Assembly (NCBI GenBank): GCA_949287225.1
Contig: CASEFP010000162.1
Coordinates: 1-43,053 of the forward strand
DNA length: 43,053 nt
Origin: an uncultured Lentisphaeria bacterium
Lineage (GTDB): Bacteria; Verrucomicrobiota; Lentisphaeria; Victivallales; UBA1829
Direction: 5' to 3'
This document shows positions 32,473 through 41,727 of the stretch, in pieces. The notes under the pieces are model-generated. The model made no database searches. It saw nothing but the letters and a program-made list of their open reading frames with translations, and was not told where the DNA came from. Each line of letters begins with the position of its first letter. Positions within the stretch are counted from its first letter, which is position 1. The translations under genes and the position numbers were made by a program.

Positions 32473-33837
32473 ATGAACGGAAACGATATGATTGAGATTC
32501 CCGCACGGAACGTGAAAGTCGCCGATTCCGCGGACATCTGCATTGTCGGAGGCAGCTGTACCGGCGTATTCGCCGCCGTGCGCGCCGCGCGCCTCGGAGC
32601 GAAAGTGATTCTGGTGGAACAGCAGAACCGTTTCGGCGGCGTTGCGACATGCGGCCTGGTCGGAATGTGGCATTCCGTCTATGACATCACGGGGGAAAAA
32701 CAGGTCATCGGCGGATTGACCTTTGAAATGCTTGAACGTCTGGAAAAACGCGGCGCGGTGAGCGAATTCCGGGAGCCTGTGGAGAGCCGGAAATGGGGCA
32801 TCCGCCTGAACTGCGAGGAACTGACGCTGGAACTGGATGCGCTGGTGCTGGAACAGAAAAACATCCGCGTCTATTTCCAGACCCGTTTTTCCGAAGTCAT
32901 ACGGAAGCCGGACGGGAAAGTGGAGGCGCTTGTTCTGGAAAACAAATCCGGGCGCTTTGCCGTCCGTGCCGACGTCTTCATCGACGCTTCCGGCGATGCC
33001 GTCCTCTGCCGCGACGCGGGATTCCCCCTGCATTTCCCGGCGCATCCGCAGCCGCCGACCGCCTGTGCCAGATTCTCCGGATGGGATACGCTCGGAAAGT
33101 TCGATCTGAAGGAAATCTGTGATCAGTATCGCAGTGAATTTCCCGATCTCCCCTGCGGTTACGCGTGGAGCATGCAGATTCCCGGAAGCTCTCTCATGAT
33201 GTTTGCCGGAACGCGGGTGATGCACTGCGACTGTTCCGATGCCGACGAAATCACGCGCGGCGAATTCGAATCCCGGAAACAGATCCGCGCGCTGATGGAT
33301 CTCTTCCGGAAGATCCGCCCCGAGGCGAAACTTGCACTGGAAACGCTTCCGTCCGTGCTCGGGATCCGCGAGGGCGGGCATATCCGCTCCCTTTATCCCC
33401 TGCGCGGGGAGGAGCTTCTTGCCGGAACGGATTTCCCGGACACCATCGGATGCGGCACCTATCCGGTCGACATTCACGGAAACGAGGATGAATCCATTTC
33501 CTTCATGCGCCTGACAGGCGAGAAGCTCGTCTACAAAGCCAGCCGTCTTGTTTCGCAGGAACGGTGGTTGCCGGAGGGGAAAATCCTGCCGTTCTACCGG
33601 ATTCCGCTCCGCTGCCTGATTCCCGAGGGAACAAGCAATGTCATCAGTGCGGGGCGGATGCTGGACGCCGACCCCGTCGCCTTCGGCGCCGTGCGCGTCA
33701 TGGTGAATCTGAATCAGTGCGGAGAGGCCGCCGGAGTCGCCGCATGGCAGGCCGTGCATCATCACTGCGGAATTGCGGAGATTGATTTCAGCGAGACCCG
33801 CCGTCTGCTGACTGCCGGCGGATCGTGCTTCGCCTGA
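32473..33837 (+). CDS. FAD-dependent oxidoreductase (PF12831 type)
   Basis: The 454-residue protein has an N-terminal Rossmann motif (ADICIVGGSCTGVFAAVRAARLG, then VEQQNRFGG) that binds FAD, and continues with the family segment GGVATCGLVGMWHS. Near the end NVISAGRMLDADPVAFGAVRVM closes the FAD site. These proteins are frequent in PVC and Bacteroidetes polysaccharide loci; substrates are mostly unknown. No signal peptide is seen from the chosen ATG at 32473, which has GGAGG five bases upstream. The open frame extends back to 32314 without a good start. Expression probably depends on the divergent PocR-AraC regulator. Confidence 0.85.
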   Translation: MNGNDMIEIPARNVKVADSADICIVGGSCTGVFAAVRAARLGAKVILVEQQNRFGGVATCGLVGMWHSVYDITGEKQVIGGLTFEMLERLEKRGAVSEFREPVESRKWGIRLNCEELTLELDALVLEQKNIRVYFQTRFSEVIRKPDGKVEALVLENKSGRFAVRADVFIDASGDAVLCRDAGFPLHFPAHPQPPTACARFSGWDTLGKFDLKEICDQYRSEFPDLPCGYAWSMQIPGSSLMMFAGTRVMHCDCSDADEITRGEFESRKQIRALMDLFRKIRPEAKLALETLPSVLGIREGGHIRSLYPLRGEELLAGTDFPDTIGCGTYPVDIHGNEDESISFMRLTGEKLVYKASRLVSQERWLPEGKILPFYRIPLRCLIPEGTSNVISAGRMLDADPVAFGAVRVMVNLNQCGEAAGVAAWQAVHHHCGIAEIDFSETRRLLTAGGSCFA

Positions 33838-33848
33838 GAGACAGAAAA

Positions 33849-33875
33849 AAACGGGCGGAACTCTTCCGCCCGTTT
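33849..33875. terminator. Bidirectional terminator hairpin
   Basis: A perfect 12-bp stem, AAACGGGCGGAA with TTCCGCCCGTTT, and a CTC triloop separate the convergent oxidoreductase and esterase genes. It has an A-run on the left and a T-rich stretch on the right, so it can end transcripts from both sides. Confidence 0.9.
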
Positions 33876-33887
33876 CTTTCAGACTTC

Positions 33888-35219
33888 CTACCGGGATTTT
33901 CCGTCGTTCCGCCACTCCGTTTTTTGCGGATTCTTCGGAACCAGGCTGTGTGTAGAACCCTGCACCCAGAGAATATGTTTCGGACAGGTCAGATTGTTGT
34001 AGAAGACCGCGATTCCGGAGGGCGGGCAGACATAATCGCCCAGACCGGCGCGCGGGATGGAAAAGCGGCATTTGATTTCCGGCGCGAAATGGATCGGATC
34101 GTAATAATCCAGTGCGCGGGTGTATGCGAGCCGCCAGCTTCCGGTGAGCCGCTTGAAATTCGCCGCGCCGCCCAGATCGCAGCACCAGGGAACCGCAGCG
34201 GACGCGCTTGTCACATCCGGATCCATCGCCGCTGCCCAGATCGTCTGCAAACCGCCCTGGCTTCCGCCGTTGACCACCAGGATTTTCCCGTTCCACTGCG
34301 GCAGTGTCTTGACGAATTGCAGCGCACGGAGCACACGCAGCGCCATCCCGTTGAAATAGGCGGTTTCGGGATCGGAGTTTTCCACTGGATCGAACGCGTA
34401 TCCCTTTCCGCGCGGCGTGATCTTTTTGAGAAAGTCGTCATAATACGCTTTGTCGCGCCGCAGATCATAGCCGTGGGCGTTGACTTTGAAGCGGATATGA
34501 TTTTTCGGACCGTCCGGGGGCCCCTGGTCGCGGACGCCGCTGAAGCCGTAACCGTCAAAGACCACTTCGGCGGAAAGGGATTTCTCCTTTGCCCCATGCG
34601 GGATGGCAAGGTATCCGGTGACCGGCCGGGGACCGGCGCAGTCCACTTTGACCATGTAGATCTCCGCCTTCTGCGCGGAGGCGACTTTTTTCATTTCGCT
34701 TTTGATCGGAACGGAGGCGAGGCGCGCCTTCTGTTTTTCCCAGAACGAGTCGAAATCAGCAGGCGGAGGCGTGCCCTTGAGTGTCTGTGGCTGAACGGCG
34801 GCGCCGCCGTTGAAACTGCCCGCCTCATGTTTTTTCACGACCACGTTCCGGTTGTGCTCATCAATCAGCTTGGCATAGATCCGGACGAAACCGGGACGAT
34901 CCAGAGAGGTTTTGATGATCACAGGTTCAAATGCGGAAGCGCGTCCTGTGGTCTGTCTGCCGTCGTCCCCGCTCCTGCGCCATGCGATGAAATAAGGCAC
35001 GGTCGGCTTCGGACCGTTGAAATGAAGGTTCAGGGTAAAGGTCATGGCTTCGCCGGGCGCATAGGAGAGCGGATCCTTGTCTGTTGTCCCGGTGATGGTG
35101 ACGGTGTCGGGATCAATCCGGATGACTTCTTCGGCTTTTTTCTCCTGAGCGGGAAGTGGCAGGATTGCTCCCGCTGCCCATAGCGCGGCAATCCCGAGCA
35201 GAACTGCAAACTGTTTCAT
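33888..35219 (-). CDS. Exported acetyl xylan esterase-like hydrolase (AXE1 type)
   Basis: From the ATG at 35219 (AAGGAG upstream) the protein has 443 residues. A signal peptide (MKQFAVLLGIAALWAAGAIL, cleavage near LPAQ) is followed by a beta-sandwich of about 100 residues, then an alpha/beta hydrolase of the AXE1/cephalosporin-C deacetylase family. The hydrolase starts at PPPADFDSFWEKQKARL. The nucleophile motif is G-G-S-Q-G-G, followed by the WAAAMDPDV stretch, and the late catalytic His is in GSTHSLV. It should remove acetyl groups from polysaccharides in the periplasm or outside. It follows the GH130 gene on the same strand, but with 343 bases of hairpin repeats between, so co-transcription is uncertain. 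Confidence 0.87.
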   Translation of the reverse strand: MKQFAVLLGIAALWAAGAILPLPAQEKKAEEVIRIDPDTVTITGTTDKDPLSYAPGEAMTFTLNLHFNGPKPTVPYFIAWRRSGDDGRQTTGRASAFEPVIIKTSLDRPGFVRIYAKLIDEHNRNVVVKKHEAGSFNGGAAVQPQTLKGTPPPADFDSFWEKQKARLASVPIKSEMKKVASAQKAEIYMVKVDCAGPRPVTGYLAIPHGAKEKSLSAEVVFDGYGFSGVRDQGPPDGPKNHIRFKVNAHGYDLRRDKAYYDDFLKKITPRGKGYAFDPVENSDPETAYFNGMALRVLRALQFVKTLPQWNGKILVVNGGSQGGLQTIWAAAMDPDVTSASAAVPWCCDLGGAANFKRLTGSWRLAYTRALDYYDPIHFAPEIKCRFSIPRAGLGDYVCPPSGIAVFYNNLTCPKHILWVQGSTHSLVPKNPQKTEWRNDGKSR

Positions 35220-35285
35220 TTTCACTCCTTCTATTTTCAAATTTTCCCTTGTAAAACGGAAAAATGCGCAAAGCGCGAAATTATC

Positions 35286-35344
35286 CGCCTCCGGCGGCCA
35301 GCTTGCGCAGCTGGACCGCGGCAGGACTGAGAGTCCTGCACGAA
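35286..35344 (-). repeat. Dispersed hairpin repeat, copy B (inverted)
   Basis: This is the reverse complement of the 59-base unit at 153-211, with 3 differences. It contains the same two stems: GCAGGACT-GAG-AGTCCTGC (35321-35339) and CCAGCT-TGCGC-AGCTGG (35298-35314). Confidence 0.85.
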
Positions 35345-35562
35345 TCATAATTTGCTCCGCAAATTATTTTTCTAGTTGCTTCGCAATGTTTTTTATTACG
35401 GAAAAATGCGCGAGCATTTTTCTCGGGGTCAAGGGTCGCCGACCCTTGTCGCGGTCCAGCGGCGAGACGCTGGTCGCGCGAAGCGCGAAATCTTTTGCAA
35501 CACAAATCATAATTTGCGTTGCAAATTATTTTTTTTAATGGCGCAGCTTCGCGCGCATTTTT
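35345..35562. repeat. Cluster of short hairpins between GH130 and esterase genes
   Basis: Several stems follow one another. ATAATTTGC-TCC-GCAAATTAT (about 35347-35367) is repeated as ATAATTTGC-GTT-GCAAATTAT (about 35509-35529). TTGC-TTC-GCAA lies near 35376. AAGGGTC-GCC-GACCCTT (35431-35447) and CCAGC...GCTGG near 35457-35473 copy the two-stem layout of the 59-base unit with different bases. GCGC...GCGC stems lie near 35475-35488 and 35540-35555. The phrase GAAAAATGCGC recurs at 35260 and 35401. No gene is present. Confidence 0.8.
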
Positions 35563-36507
35563 TTATTGCGTGCGATTCGCCGGATCAAGCAGAAACTCCA
35601 GGAGTTCCGTCAATGGCGTCGTCGCAAGTCCGATCACATGATCCGCGGCTCCGTAATAAACATAGACCGTTCCGTCGACCAGCAGATTGGCCGCGCTGAA
35701 GACGACATTGGGCACATCGCCGCGGCACTCCCAGCGTTCCCTCGGCTCCAGCACGGGCGTGCGCGGACGGGCAAGGATTTTCGAGGGATCCTCACGGTCC
35801 AGCAGCATGACGCCGATCCGGTAGACATGACTGCTGTCCGTGCCGTGATAAAATGCGATCCATCCCGCCTCGGTCTCGATGGGGACGCCGTTCATGCCGA
35901 TGTATTTGCCTTCCCAGGCGACATCGGAACGTGCGCCGCAGAGTCTGCGCATCTCCGCTTCCGGCCAGTCATGCAGATTTTCGGAGAACGCCAGCCAGAT
36001 GTCGGGCCTGCGGCGGTGAAAGGCGCAGAATTTCCCGTCGAACTTCTTCGGGAAGAGCATATGATCCTTGTTGTCCTCTCCTTCGACCATGGGGCCGATC
36101 ACCTCCCAGTCGATCAGGTTCCGGCTTCTGGCGAACATCGGGTAAATGCTTCCGCAGTAATTGACGCCGTGTCCGCTGTAATAGGAGTTCCCGCAGTAGG
36201 CCATGTAGTAGATTCCGTCGATGCAGGTGACACGGGGATCCTCGACTCCCTTGCGGTCATATTCGCAGGAAGGGGCCAGCACCGGTTCGCGGAGGCGGTT
36301 CCAGTGGATGCCGTCACTGCTGACGGCGTAACCGATCCGGCTGGTCCAGTCTTTGCCCTCCGCGCGGTAGTGCATGTGGAAGAGCCCGTTTGCGTAAATG
36401 ACCGACGGATTGAAGACGTTTTCGCTCTCCCACGGACTCTCCGCAAGCGGCAGGAGAATCGGATGCGAGGCATGGCGTTTCAGCTGGAAAGAGGGCGGGA
36501 CGGACAT
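35563..36507 (-). CDS. GH130 beta-mannoside phosphorylase/hydrolase
   Basis: The 314-residue protein is a five-bladed propeller of family GH130, whose members phosphorolyse or hydrolyse beta-1,2- or beta-1,4-mannosides (releasing mannose-1-P when phosphorylases). Family segments include NPSVIYANGLFHMHYRAE, the catalytic Asp D90 in G-V-E-D-P-R, and the CGSIYPMFARSRNLIDW and FHRRRPDIWLAFS blades. Phosphate-binding Arg/His residues of phosphorylases are plausibly present but cannot be placed with certainty. No signal peptide, so it acts in the cytoplasm. It starts 10 bases after the GH38 stop and ends the GH5-GH38-GH130 series. Confidence 0.88.
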   Translation of the reverse strand: MSVPPSFQLKRHASHPILLPLAESPWESENVFNPSVIYANGLFHMHYRAEGKDWTSRIGYAVSSDGIHWNRLREPVLAPSCEYDRKGVEDPRVTCIDGIYYMAYCGNSYYSGHGVNYCGSIYPMFARSRNLIDWEVIGPMVEGEDNKDHMLFPKKFDGKFCAFHRRRPDIWLAFSENLHDWPEAEMRRLCGARSDVAWEGKYIGMNGVPIETEAGWIAFYHGTDSSHVYRIGVMLLDREDPSKILARPRTPVLEPRERWECRGDVPNVVFSAANLLVDGTVYVYYGAADHVIGLATTPLTELLEFLLDPANRTQ

Positions 36508-36517
36508 GGTTGACTCC

Positions 36518-39127
36518 TTATCTGGAAGAGTTCAGGTAAAAGGTTGCGATTTCGCCTTTGCGCAGGACTCCCGGCGTTCCGGAAGGCGCGCAGGGCTGTT
36601 CCGACAGATCGGCGGGGGAGAGAGGTTGCGCTCCCTCCACGGCAAATGGCGCTGTGTGTTCAAAATCCGGATTGAAGACGCGGATGAGTGTCCGGTCGCT
36701 CTCCTCGGCCCGTTTGCAGCAGGAGAGAACCGCGCCGCCGGAAAGTGTGAACAAACTGGATTCCCGGGAAAGGCGTTTCGTCCCCTCCGGCAGAGGGCGG
36801 AAGAAGGTTTCGGAAAGTTCCGTCGCCTGTTCGCAGGGACGCCCGGAGGTGAATTTCCGCTCGTCTGCCGCGTCGAAGGCGACCATTGCGGGCTGGAGAA
36901 AGCGCCGGTATTCGCGTTCCAGCTCCGCGAGTGACGCTTTGCCGATCCGGAGCGCCGCGGAGAAGCGGTGGGTGCCGGTCAGGTTCGCGTCGGGAACCTC
37001 CCATTCATACGGTTCGGCGACCGACGGCGCCTCGGGATACGCGGAATTGGTCACTCTTCCGACACACCGCAGGAGTGTCAGGGAGAGCCATTCGTCCGCC
37101 CGGTATTCGAATTCATACAGTCCGCAGTGGCAGACTGCCAGATCTTCCACGGCCGCAACGCCGCAGCTCGGGAATCCCCGGAAGAAATTCCCTTTCGGGC
37201 GCTTTTCGAATCCGAACGGCACCGACGCACAGGCGAACGCGTCTGACCCGGGCGCGCGGAACAATACCTTGAGCCGGTGGGCACCGGAATGGTTTTCCAG
37301 CTCGAAATCCACGTTCAGATGACGCGAAAACCGTTTCAGGGAATAGCGGACGGTCAGAGTGTTCTGCACCGTTTTTCCGCTGCGGCAATGCCGGGCGAAA
37401 TCATAGTTTTCCGGCAGTTCAAAACGGTAATTGACCTCCACGCATGCGGGACGGCGATGCACGGAAATGCGGCTGACTGCTCCAAGGTCGATCTCCCGGT
37501 CGCCGGGCGCGGGGAAGAAGTTGTAGGTGTGGCCGATGTCCGCCTCGTCGCGGAACGCAATCAGATTTTCGTAGGTCTTTCCTGTTTCACGGTCTGTGAT
37601 GCACAGTTTTCCATCCGCGCTCACGTCGAAGGAGAGAAACTCGTTTTCCATGCGGCACGCTCCCGGCACAGCAGGCAGTTCTCCGGGGCAGGGACGGACG
37701 GTATAGACCCGGTAACCCATTGCAGGCAGATTTTCAACAGGAAAACGGATGTCCAGTTCCCGGCAGTCGCATTTTCCCGGCAGGTTGATCGGCGGATAAT
37801 TTCCGAACGAGCGGAGACGATTGTCCAGCACCTCGAACGGAATGATTTTTCCCTCCGGATCGCGGATTTCAAAATTGGAAACATCATCCGCCAACGGCAG
37901 ATAAAGTTTTGCTTCCGCCTCTTCCGAGACGCGTTCCGGCGCCGGATTGAATACGGCAAGGAGATACTCCTTTTTATCCATGCCGCTGCGGTCGAGCCGC
38001 TCGAAAAAACGACGATAGAGGCGGTCGCGCAGCGCTTTTGTCAGATCTTCGAGACGTGCGAAACGGTTTTCATTGTCCGCATGCACGCGCGAATTGCTGC
38101 ATCCGCAGATGGAGTCGTGCGGATGGTTCTGAAGCAGGAGCTTCCACGCGTAACGCAGCGGGGCGCTTTCATAGAGTGACCAGTCCCCGGCGCTTTCGGC
38201 AACGATGACGCCGAGAACCTCGACACCCAGTTCGAGCGCAGCCTGCGCGCGGACATTGCGTGCCTTCAGCGGAGAACGTGCGGAGAGGGTTCCGCTCAGA
38301 AGCATTTCAAAGGAATCGTTCCGCATCTCGTCGGCAATGACGGGGAGCTTGTCGCCGGCCTCGGCTTTGACTCCGTCCAGAAACGCGCGGAGCGTCGACT
38401 GCCGGAAGCAGGGAAGAAGCGCCAGACGCTCGGGCAGATCCTCCTGCGCTTCGAGGTGATCGACGCCGTTCATCAGGAGGCGGTGGGAGGTCGCCGCCTC
38501 GTCATTCTGGCGCGAGACGGCGGTTTCGGCATAGCGCGCGGCACGTTCCGGATCCGCGGAAATGCGCTGGAAATTGTTGTACCAGCGGCTCAGAAAAGAG
38601 GCTAGAACACGAGACCCGTCCGGGCTCTCCCAGTAGAATTCGTTCCGGGTGCGGCGGTCGAATCCGCGCCCGAACACACAGCTGTCGATTCCGAATCCGG
38701 CGAGGATCTGCGGGAGCTGGCGGATCAGCCCGAACTGGTCCGGCGCGTAGCCGACGTCGCCGCAGCGCCCGAACGAGACGGCGATCCGCCTGCCGGTCAG
38801 GAGGTTGCGGATTGTCGCCTCGCCGCTGGTCAGGAAGAAGTCGTTCTGGACATACCACGGTCCGACCCGGAGATTGCCGGAGCGGATCCGTTCCCCCAGC
38901 TCCTCCCGCCGTTCGGGGCGGATTTCCAGATAATCCTCAAGGCAGATCGTCTGCGCGTCCAGCTCGAACACATAGTCCGGATATTTCCGGAAGATGTCGA
39001 GCAGATGGTCGATCAGGTCCGTCAGACGCAGCCGGAACACCTCGAACGGCTGATACCACTCCCGGTCCCAATGCGTGTGGGAAACGACATGCAGATGAAG
39101 TCCGGCATAGCGATCCATGGTTTTCAT
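36518..39127 (-). CDS. GH38 alpha-mannosidase
   Basis: The 869-residue enzyme is a zinc-dependent retaining alpha-mannosidase. Zinc ligands H19 and D21 lie in SHTHWDREW, the nucleophile is D130 in YAPDQFG, and a further conserved His is in the NHPHDSICGCS segment. The middle helical domain and C-terminal beta domains are full length. There is no signal peptide, so it trims imported manno-oligosaccharides in the cytoplasm. The start overlaps the stop of the GH5 gene by four bases (ATGA), with GGAG before it; ATG three codons later is less likely. Confidence 0.93.
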   Translation of the reverse strand: MKTMDRYAGLHLHVVSHTHWDREWYQPFEVFRLRLTDLIDHLLDIFRKYPDYVFELDAQTICLEDYLEIRPERREELGERIRSGNLRVGPWYVQNDFFLTSGEATIRNLLTGRRIAVSFGRCGDVGYAPDQFGLIRQLPQILAGFGIDSCVFGRGFDRRTRNEFYWESPDGSRVLASFLSRWYNNFQRISADPERAARYAETAVSRQNDEAATSHRLLMNGVDHLEAQEDLPERLALLPCFRQSTLRAFLDGVKAEAGDKLPVIADEMRNDSFEMLLSGTLSARSPLKARNVRAQAALELGVEVLGVIVAESAGDWSLYESAPLRYAWKLLLQNHPHDSICGCSNSRVHADNENRFARLEDLTKALRDRLYRRFFERLDRSGMDKKEYLLAVFNPAPERVSEEAEAKLYLPLADDVSNFEIRDPEGKIIPFEVLDNRLRSFGNYPPINLPGKCDCRELDIRFPVENLPAMGYRVYTVRPCPGELPAVPGACRMENEFLSFDVSADGKLCITDRETGKTYENLIAFRDEADIGHTYNFFPAPGDREIDLGAVSRISVHRRPACVEVNYRFELPENYDFARHCRSGKTVQNTLTVRYSLKRFSRHLNVDFELENHSGAHRLKVLFRAPGSDAFACASVPFGFEKRPKGNFFRGFPSCGVAAVEDLAVCHCGLYEFEYRADEWLSLTLLRCVGRVTNSAYPEAPSVAEPYEWEVPDANLTGTHRFSAALRIGKASLAELEREYRRFLQPAMVAFDAADERKFTSGRPCEQATELSETFFRPLPEGTKRLSRESSLFTLSGGAVLSCCKRAEESDRTLIRVFNPDFEHTAPFAVEGAQPLSPADLSEQPCAPSGTPGVLRKGEIATFYLNSSR

Positions 39128-40917
39128 TTCGCTCCCGGGAACGGAGAGGCCATGACTTTTGCGGCGGGAATCCAGATGTCGCTGTAAGCCGCGGAGTCGA
39201 AGCGCGGCGGCTTGAGCCCGACCTTGTCCACTTCATTGTACGGCGCGCGGGGATTGTCCTCCAGTCGTCCCAGCGCCCAGATCATCCAGCCGGCATTCAG
39301 CTTGGCAAACACCGTGAACATGCCCGCTTCAAACATGCGGCAGACGGTTTCGCTCTTGTTCCAGTGGGTTGCGCCGAATTCCGTGCAGAGCACCGGGACA
39401 TTGTGTTTTTTCTGAAATGCTTCCAGGAAGCGCATGACATCCCACGGGTGATTGTCCTCCGGGTAGTCATGGAACGCGAAAACCACATTGTTGTAAGGCG
39501 CGTCGACGGTTGCCGCCGTCTTCCCCCAGGTGCGCTCCATCGCCCGTGCGTGCGACCAGTCGCAGTTCCCGAGCAGAATGATGTGGCGCGTATCGACCTT
39601 GCGGATCGCCTTGAGACAGCGCGTGTACCATTCGCTCGTCAGTTCCGGCGTGATGTCGTGCGGCTCGTTGAGCAGTTCATAGCCCAGCACATTCGGTTCG
39701 TCTCTGAAGAACTCCGCCACCTTCACCCAGCGGCGGATCCACTCTGCGACACCGGCGTCGCTCCAGCGCGGGACGCTCTGTTTCTCGCGCGCCTTCGCCT
39801 CGTCGATCTTCGCCGTGAAATAGCCGTGATCATCCAGGATCACATACATGTTGTGCCGCTTCGCCGCGAGCACGATCGGCACGATGAAGTCGCGGATGTG
39901 CTCGTCGATGTCCAGCGGTTCGGAGTCGCGGTTGTTGAAGAAGCGCGTGTAGAAGGCGAGTCTCACGGTATTGAGTCCGCGTGCGCGGCAGAACTTCATC
40001 ACTTCCTCATCCTGCGCGGGAAGAATCACATCGCGGGCGTAGCCGATTCCGGCGGGAAGGAAAACGCGTTCGCCCTCCTTCGCCTTCGGAGAGGTGACGA
40101 TGTCGCGCCCCTTGACGCGGAGCCACGCGTGCGAATCGTCCGCGCGATAGCCGTAAAGCGGAATTTCAATGGAGTTGTCCGCACTTTCCCGTCCGCCGTT
40201 CACGCTTGCCGAGAGGGTGTTCCAGCGGTAGATGTGAATCGGCGGGCGCTTCCATTCGAGACGGAATTTCCCGCCTTGGCTCCGGACGGACTTTTCCGTG
40301 ACGCCCCCTGTGGAATTCCGGACGCGGACCATCACTTCCGCTTCCGGTTCCGCCGTGGTTCCCGTGACGGTCAGGCGCTCCTGCACCTTTGCCGGATTTC
40401 CAGTCAGCTTCAATGTCACTTTGCGCGGACGCTCAATCGCGACGCTTTTATACTCCACGCACCCGGGATCGGGGGTGAATTCCAGAAAAAGCGTCGTATA
40501 CTCTCTGCCCGGCGCCTCGGGAAGCGGGACCGTCACACTCTGAAACTCTTTTTTCCCGGTCAGCGGCAGTTCCGGAACCGGCATGTCGATATAGGTCTTG
40601 TCGCTCTTGCGCCAGCGGACGCGGATGCGCGTGTCCTTCTCCACGCGGAGAGTCACAAGGAGCGCATCTTCCGGAGCAAAACTGCTTTTCAGCGCCGGCT
40701 TCAGCTCCAGCATCGAACGGAAAAAGAGGTGTTTGGGCGTTTTGTCTCCGGGGATGTGTGCGACAATGCCGTCCCGGACTTCCGCTTTCCGCCCGTCGGT
40801 CGGCAGAAGGCGCTGCATCACGGTGCCGGATGAGGTGGTGAACGGGATCTGCGGTTGTGCCGCGTTCAGTGCAAGAGCACAGGAAAACGCCGCGCTCCAT
40901 AACATTATTTTCTTCAT
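39124..40917 (-). CDS. Exported GH5-type glycoside hydrolase with N-terminal beta domains
   Basis: A signal peptide (MKKIMLWSAAFSCALALNAA) leads to about 240 residues of beta-sandwich sequence (two domains, about 25-165 and 168-255), then a clan GH-A TIM barrel of the GH5 cellulase/mannanase type from about 260. The acid/base is E418 in LLNEPHD and the nucleophile E513 in CTEFGATHW; H483 in FAFHDY fits the conserved barrel His. It probably acts outside the cytoplasm on a mannose-containing or beta-glucan chain and supplies oligosaccharides to the GH38 and GH130 enzymes. The gene begins 54 bases after the pseudopilin stop and overlaps GH38 by four bases. Confidence 0.9.
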   Translation of the reverse strand: MKKIMLWSAAFSCALALNAAQPQIPFTTSSGTVMQRLLPTDGRKAEVRDGIVAHIPGDKTPKHLFFRSMLELKPALKSSFAPEDALLVTLRVEKDTRIRVRWRKSDKTYIDMPVPELPLTGKKEFQSVTVPLPEAPGREYTTLFLEFTPDPGCVEYKSVAIERPRKVTLKLTGNPAKVQERLTVTGTTAEPEAEVMVRVRNSTGGVTEKSVRSQGGKFRLEWKRPPIHIYRWNTLSASVNGGRESADNSIEIPLYGYRADDSHAWLRVKGRDIVTSPKAKEGERVFLPAGIGYARDVILPAQDEEVMKFCRARGLNTVRLAFYTRFFNNRDSEPLDIDEHIRDFIVPIVLAAKRHNMYVILDDHGYFTAKIDEAKAREKQSVPRWSDAGVAEWIRRWVKVAEFFRDEPNVLGYELLNEPHDITPELTSEWYTRCLKAIRKVDTRHIILLGNCDWSHARAMERTWGKTAATVDAPYNNVVFAFHDYPEDNHPWDVMRFLEAFQKKHNVPVLCTEFGATHWNKSETVCRMFEAGMFTVFAKLNAGWMIWALGRLEDNPRAPYNEVDKVGLKPPRFDSAAYSDIWIPAAKVMASPFPGAK

Positions 40918-40971
40918 AGATCATCTCCTTTTATTCTGTATATCAAGTCAAAACCGGGAGGGCGGGGCCTG

Positions 40972-41727
40972 TCACTTCGTGGCGCTGTAATACCATGCGA
41001 TATTTCCGTTTTTTCCGAAACTCATCTGATGCTGCGTGACCCAGGATGCGTGACTGTCCGCCCAGACAATATTCAAACCCCTGTCATGTCTGCGCGAAAC
41101 ACGTTTATCCGGGATATCGCCGCTGCGGATGGGAAGAAGCACATTGTAGTCATCCTTGTAGTCTCCGAAATCCCACTGCATATCATCGACTGTGTCACCG
41201 ACCAGTGCGGTTTCAGTGGCATATTTGCTGATGCTCTGGAGTTTTGTACGTTTGTTCGGCTGATCGGCGTAACTGACATAATCGTTCCACCCGAGCCCGG
41301 AATACTTCCCGGGACTGCCTTTTGCGTCGCTGATAACCTTTGCATTGCGGGTGAATCCCTTGAAACCCGTGCAGCTGAGAGGTCCCCCGAATCCATATTT
41401 CGGATTTTTTATGGCATTAGTATAGTCTTTTTCCTGCGGCAGACCGCAATAGGGGCTGATTTCAAATTTCCAGTTTCCCGGTGTTCCCACGTTGGACTTC
41501 CCTCCGGGGAGCCAGTCCTTGTAGTCGGCGACGTAAAGCTGAATGCCGATGCCGGCCTGTTTGCAGTTGGAAAGGCATCCGGTCCGCTGCGCTTTGGAGC
41601 GCGCCTTGTTGAGCGCCGGAAGAAGCATGCTGGCAAGAATCGCGATGATCGCAATCACGACCAGCAGCTCGATCAGGGTAAAACCCTTTCTTTGTCCGGA
41701 ATACGGGGAATGGATCCTGTGTCTCAT
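40972..41727 (-). CDS. Pseudopilin-like protein with H-X9-D motif (cassette 2)
   Basis: Residues 14-40 are a prepilin signal and helix ([20 protein letters not shown]) with the conserved Glu. The soluble part ends with [13 protein letters not shown], the H-X9-DG signature with Ser instead of the final Gly. The middle is Gly/Tyr/Asn-rich and unlike cassette 1. Its start overlaps the stop of the LacI gene by four bases (ATGA), so the two products are made together. It precedes the GH5 gene, giving the same order as at 16843-13136. Confidence 0.86.
   Translation of the reverse strand: MRHRIHSPYSGQRKGFTLIELLVVIAIIAILASMLLPALNKARSKAQRTGCLSNCKQAGIGIQLYVADYKDWLPGGKSNVGTPGNWKFEISPYCGLPQEKDYTNAIKNPKYGFGGPLSCTGFKGFTRNAKVISDAKGSPGKYSGLGWNDYVSYADQPNKRTKLQSISKYATETALVGDTVDDMQWDFGDYKDDYNVLLPIRSGDIPDKRVSRRHDRGLNIVWADSHASWVTQHQMSFGKNGNIAWYYSATK

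Noticed and set aside
32155..34296. Minus-strand frame of 713 codons
   Set aside because: It is antisense to the FAD oxidoreductase and runs through the bidirectional terminator and the divergent promoter region.
35240..35562. Possible CRISPR array
   Set aside because: Repeated elements are present, but they are hairpins of several kinds at irregular distances, with no constant repeat and spacer length and no cas genes.
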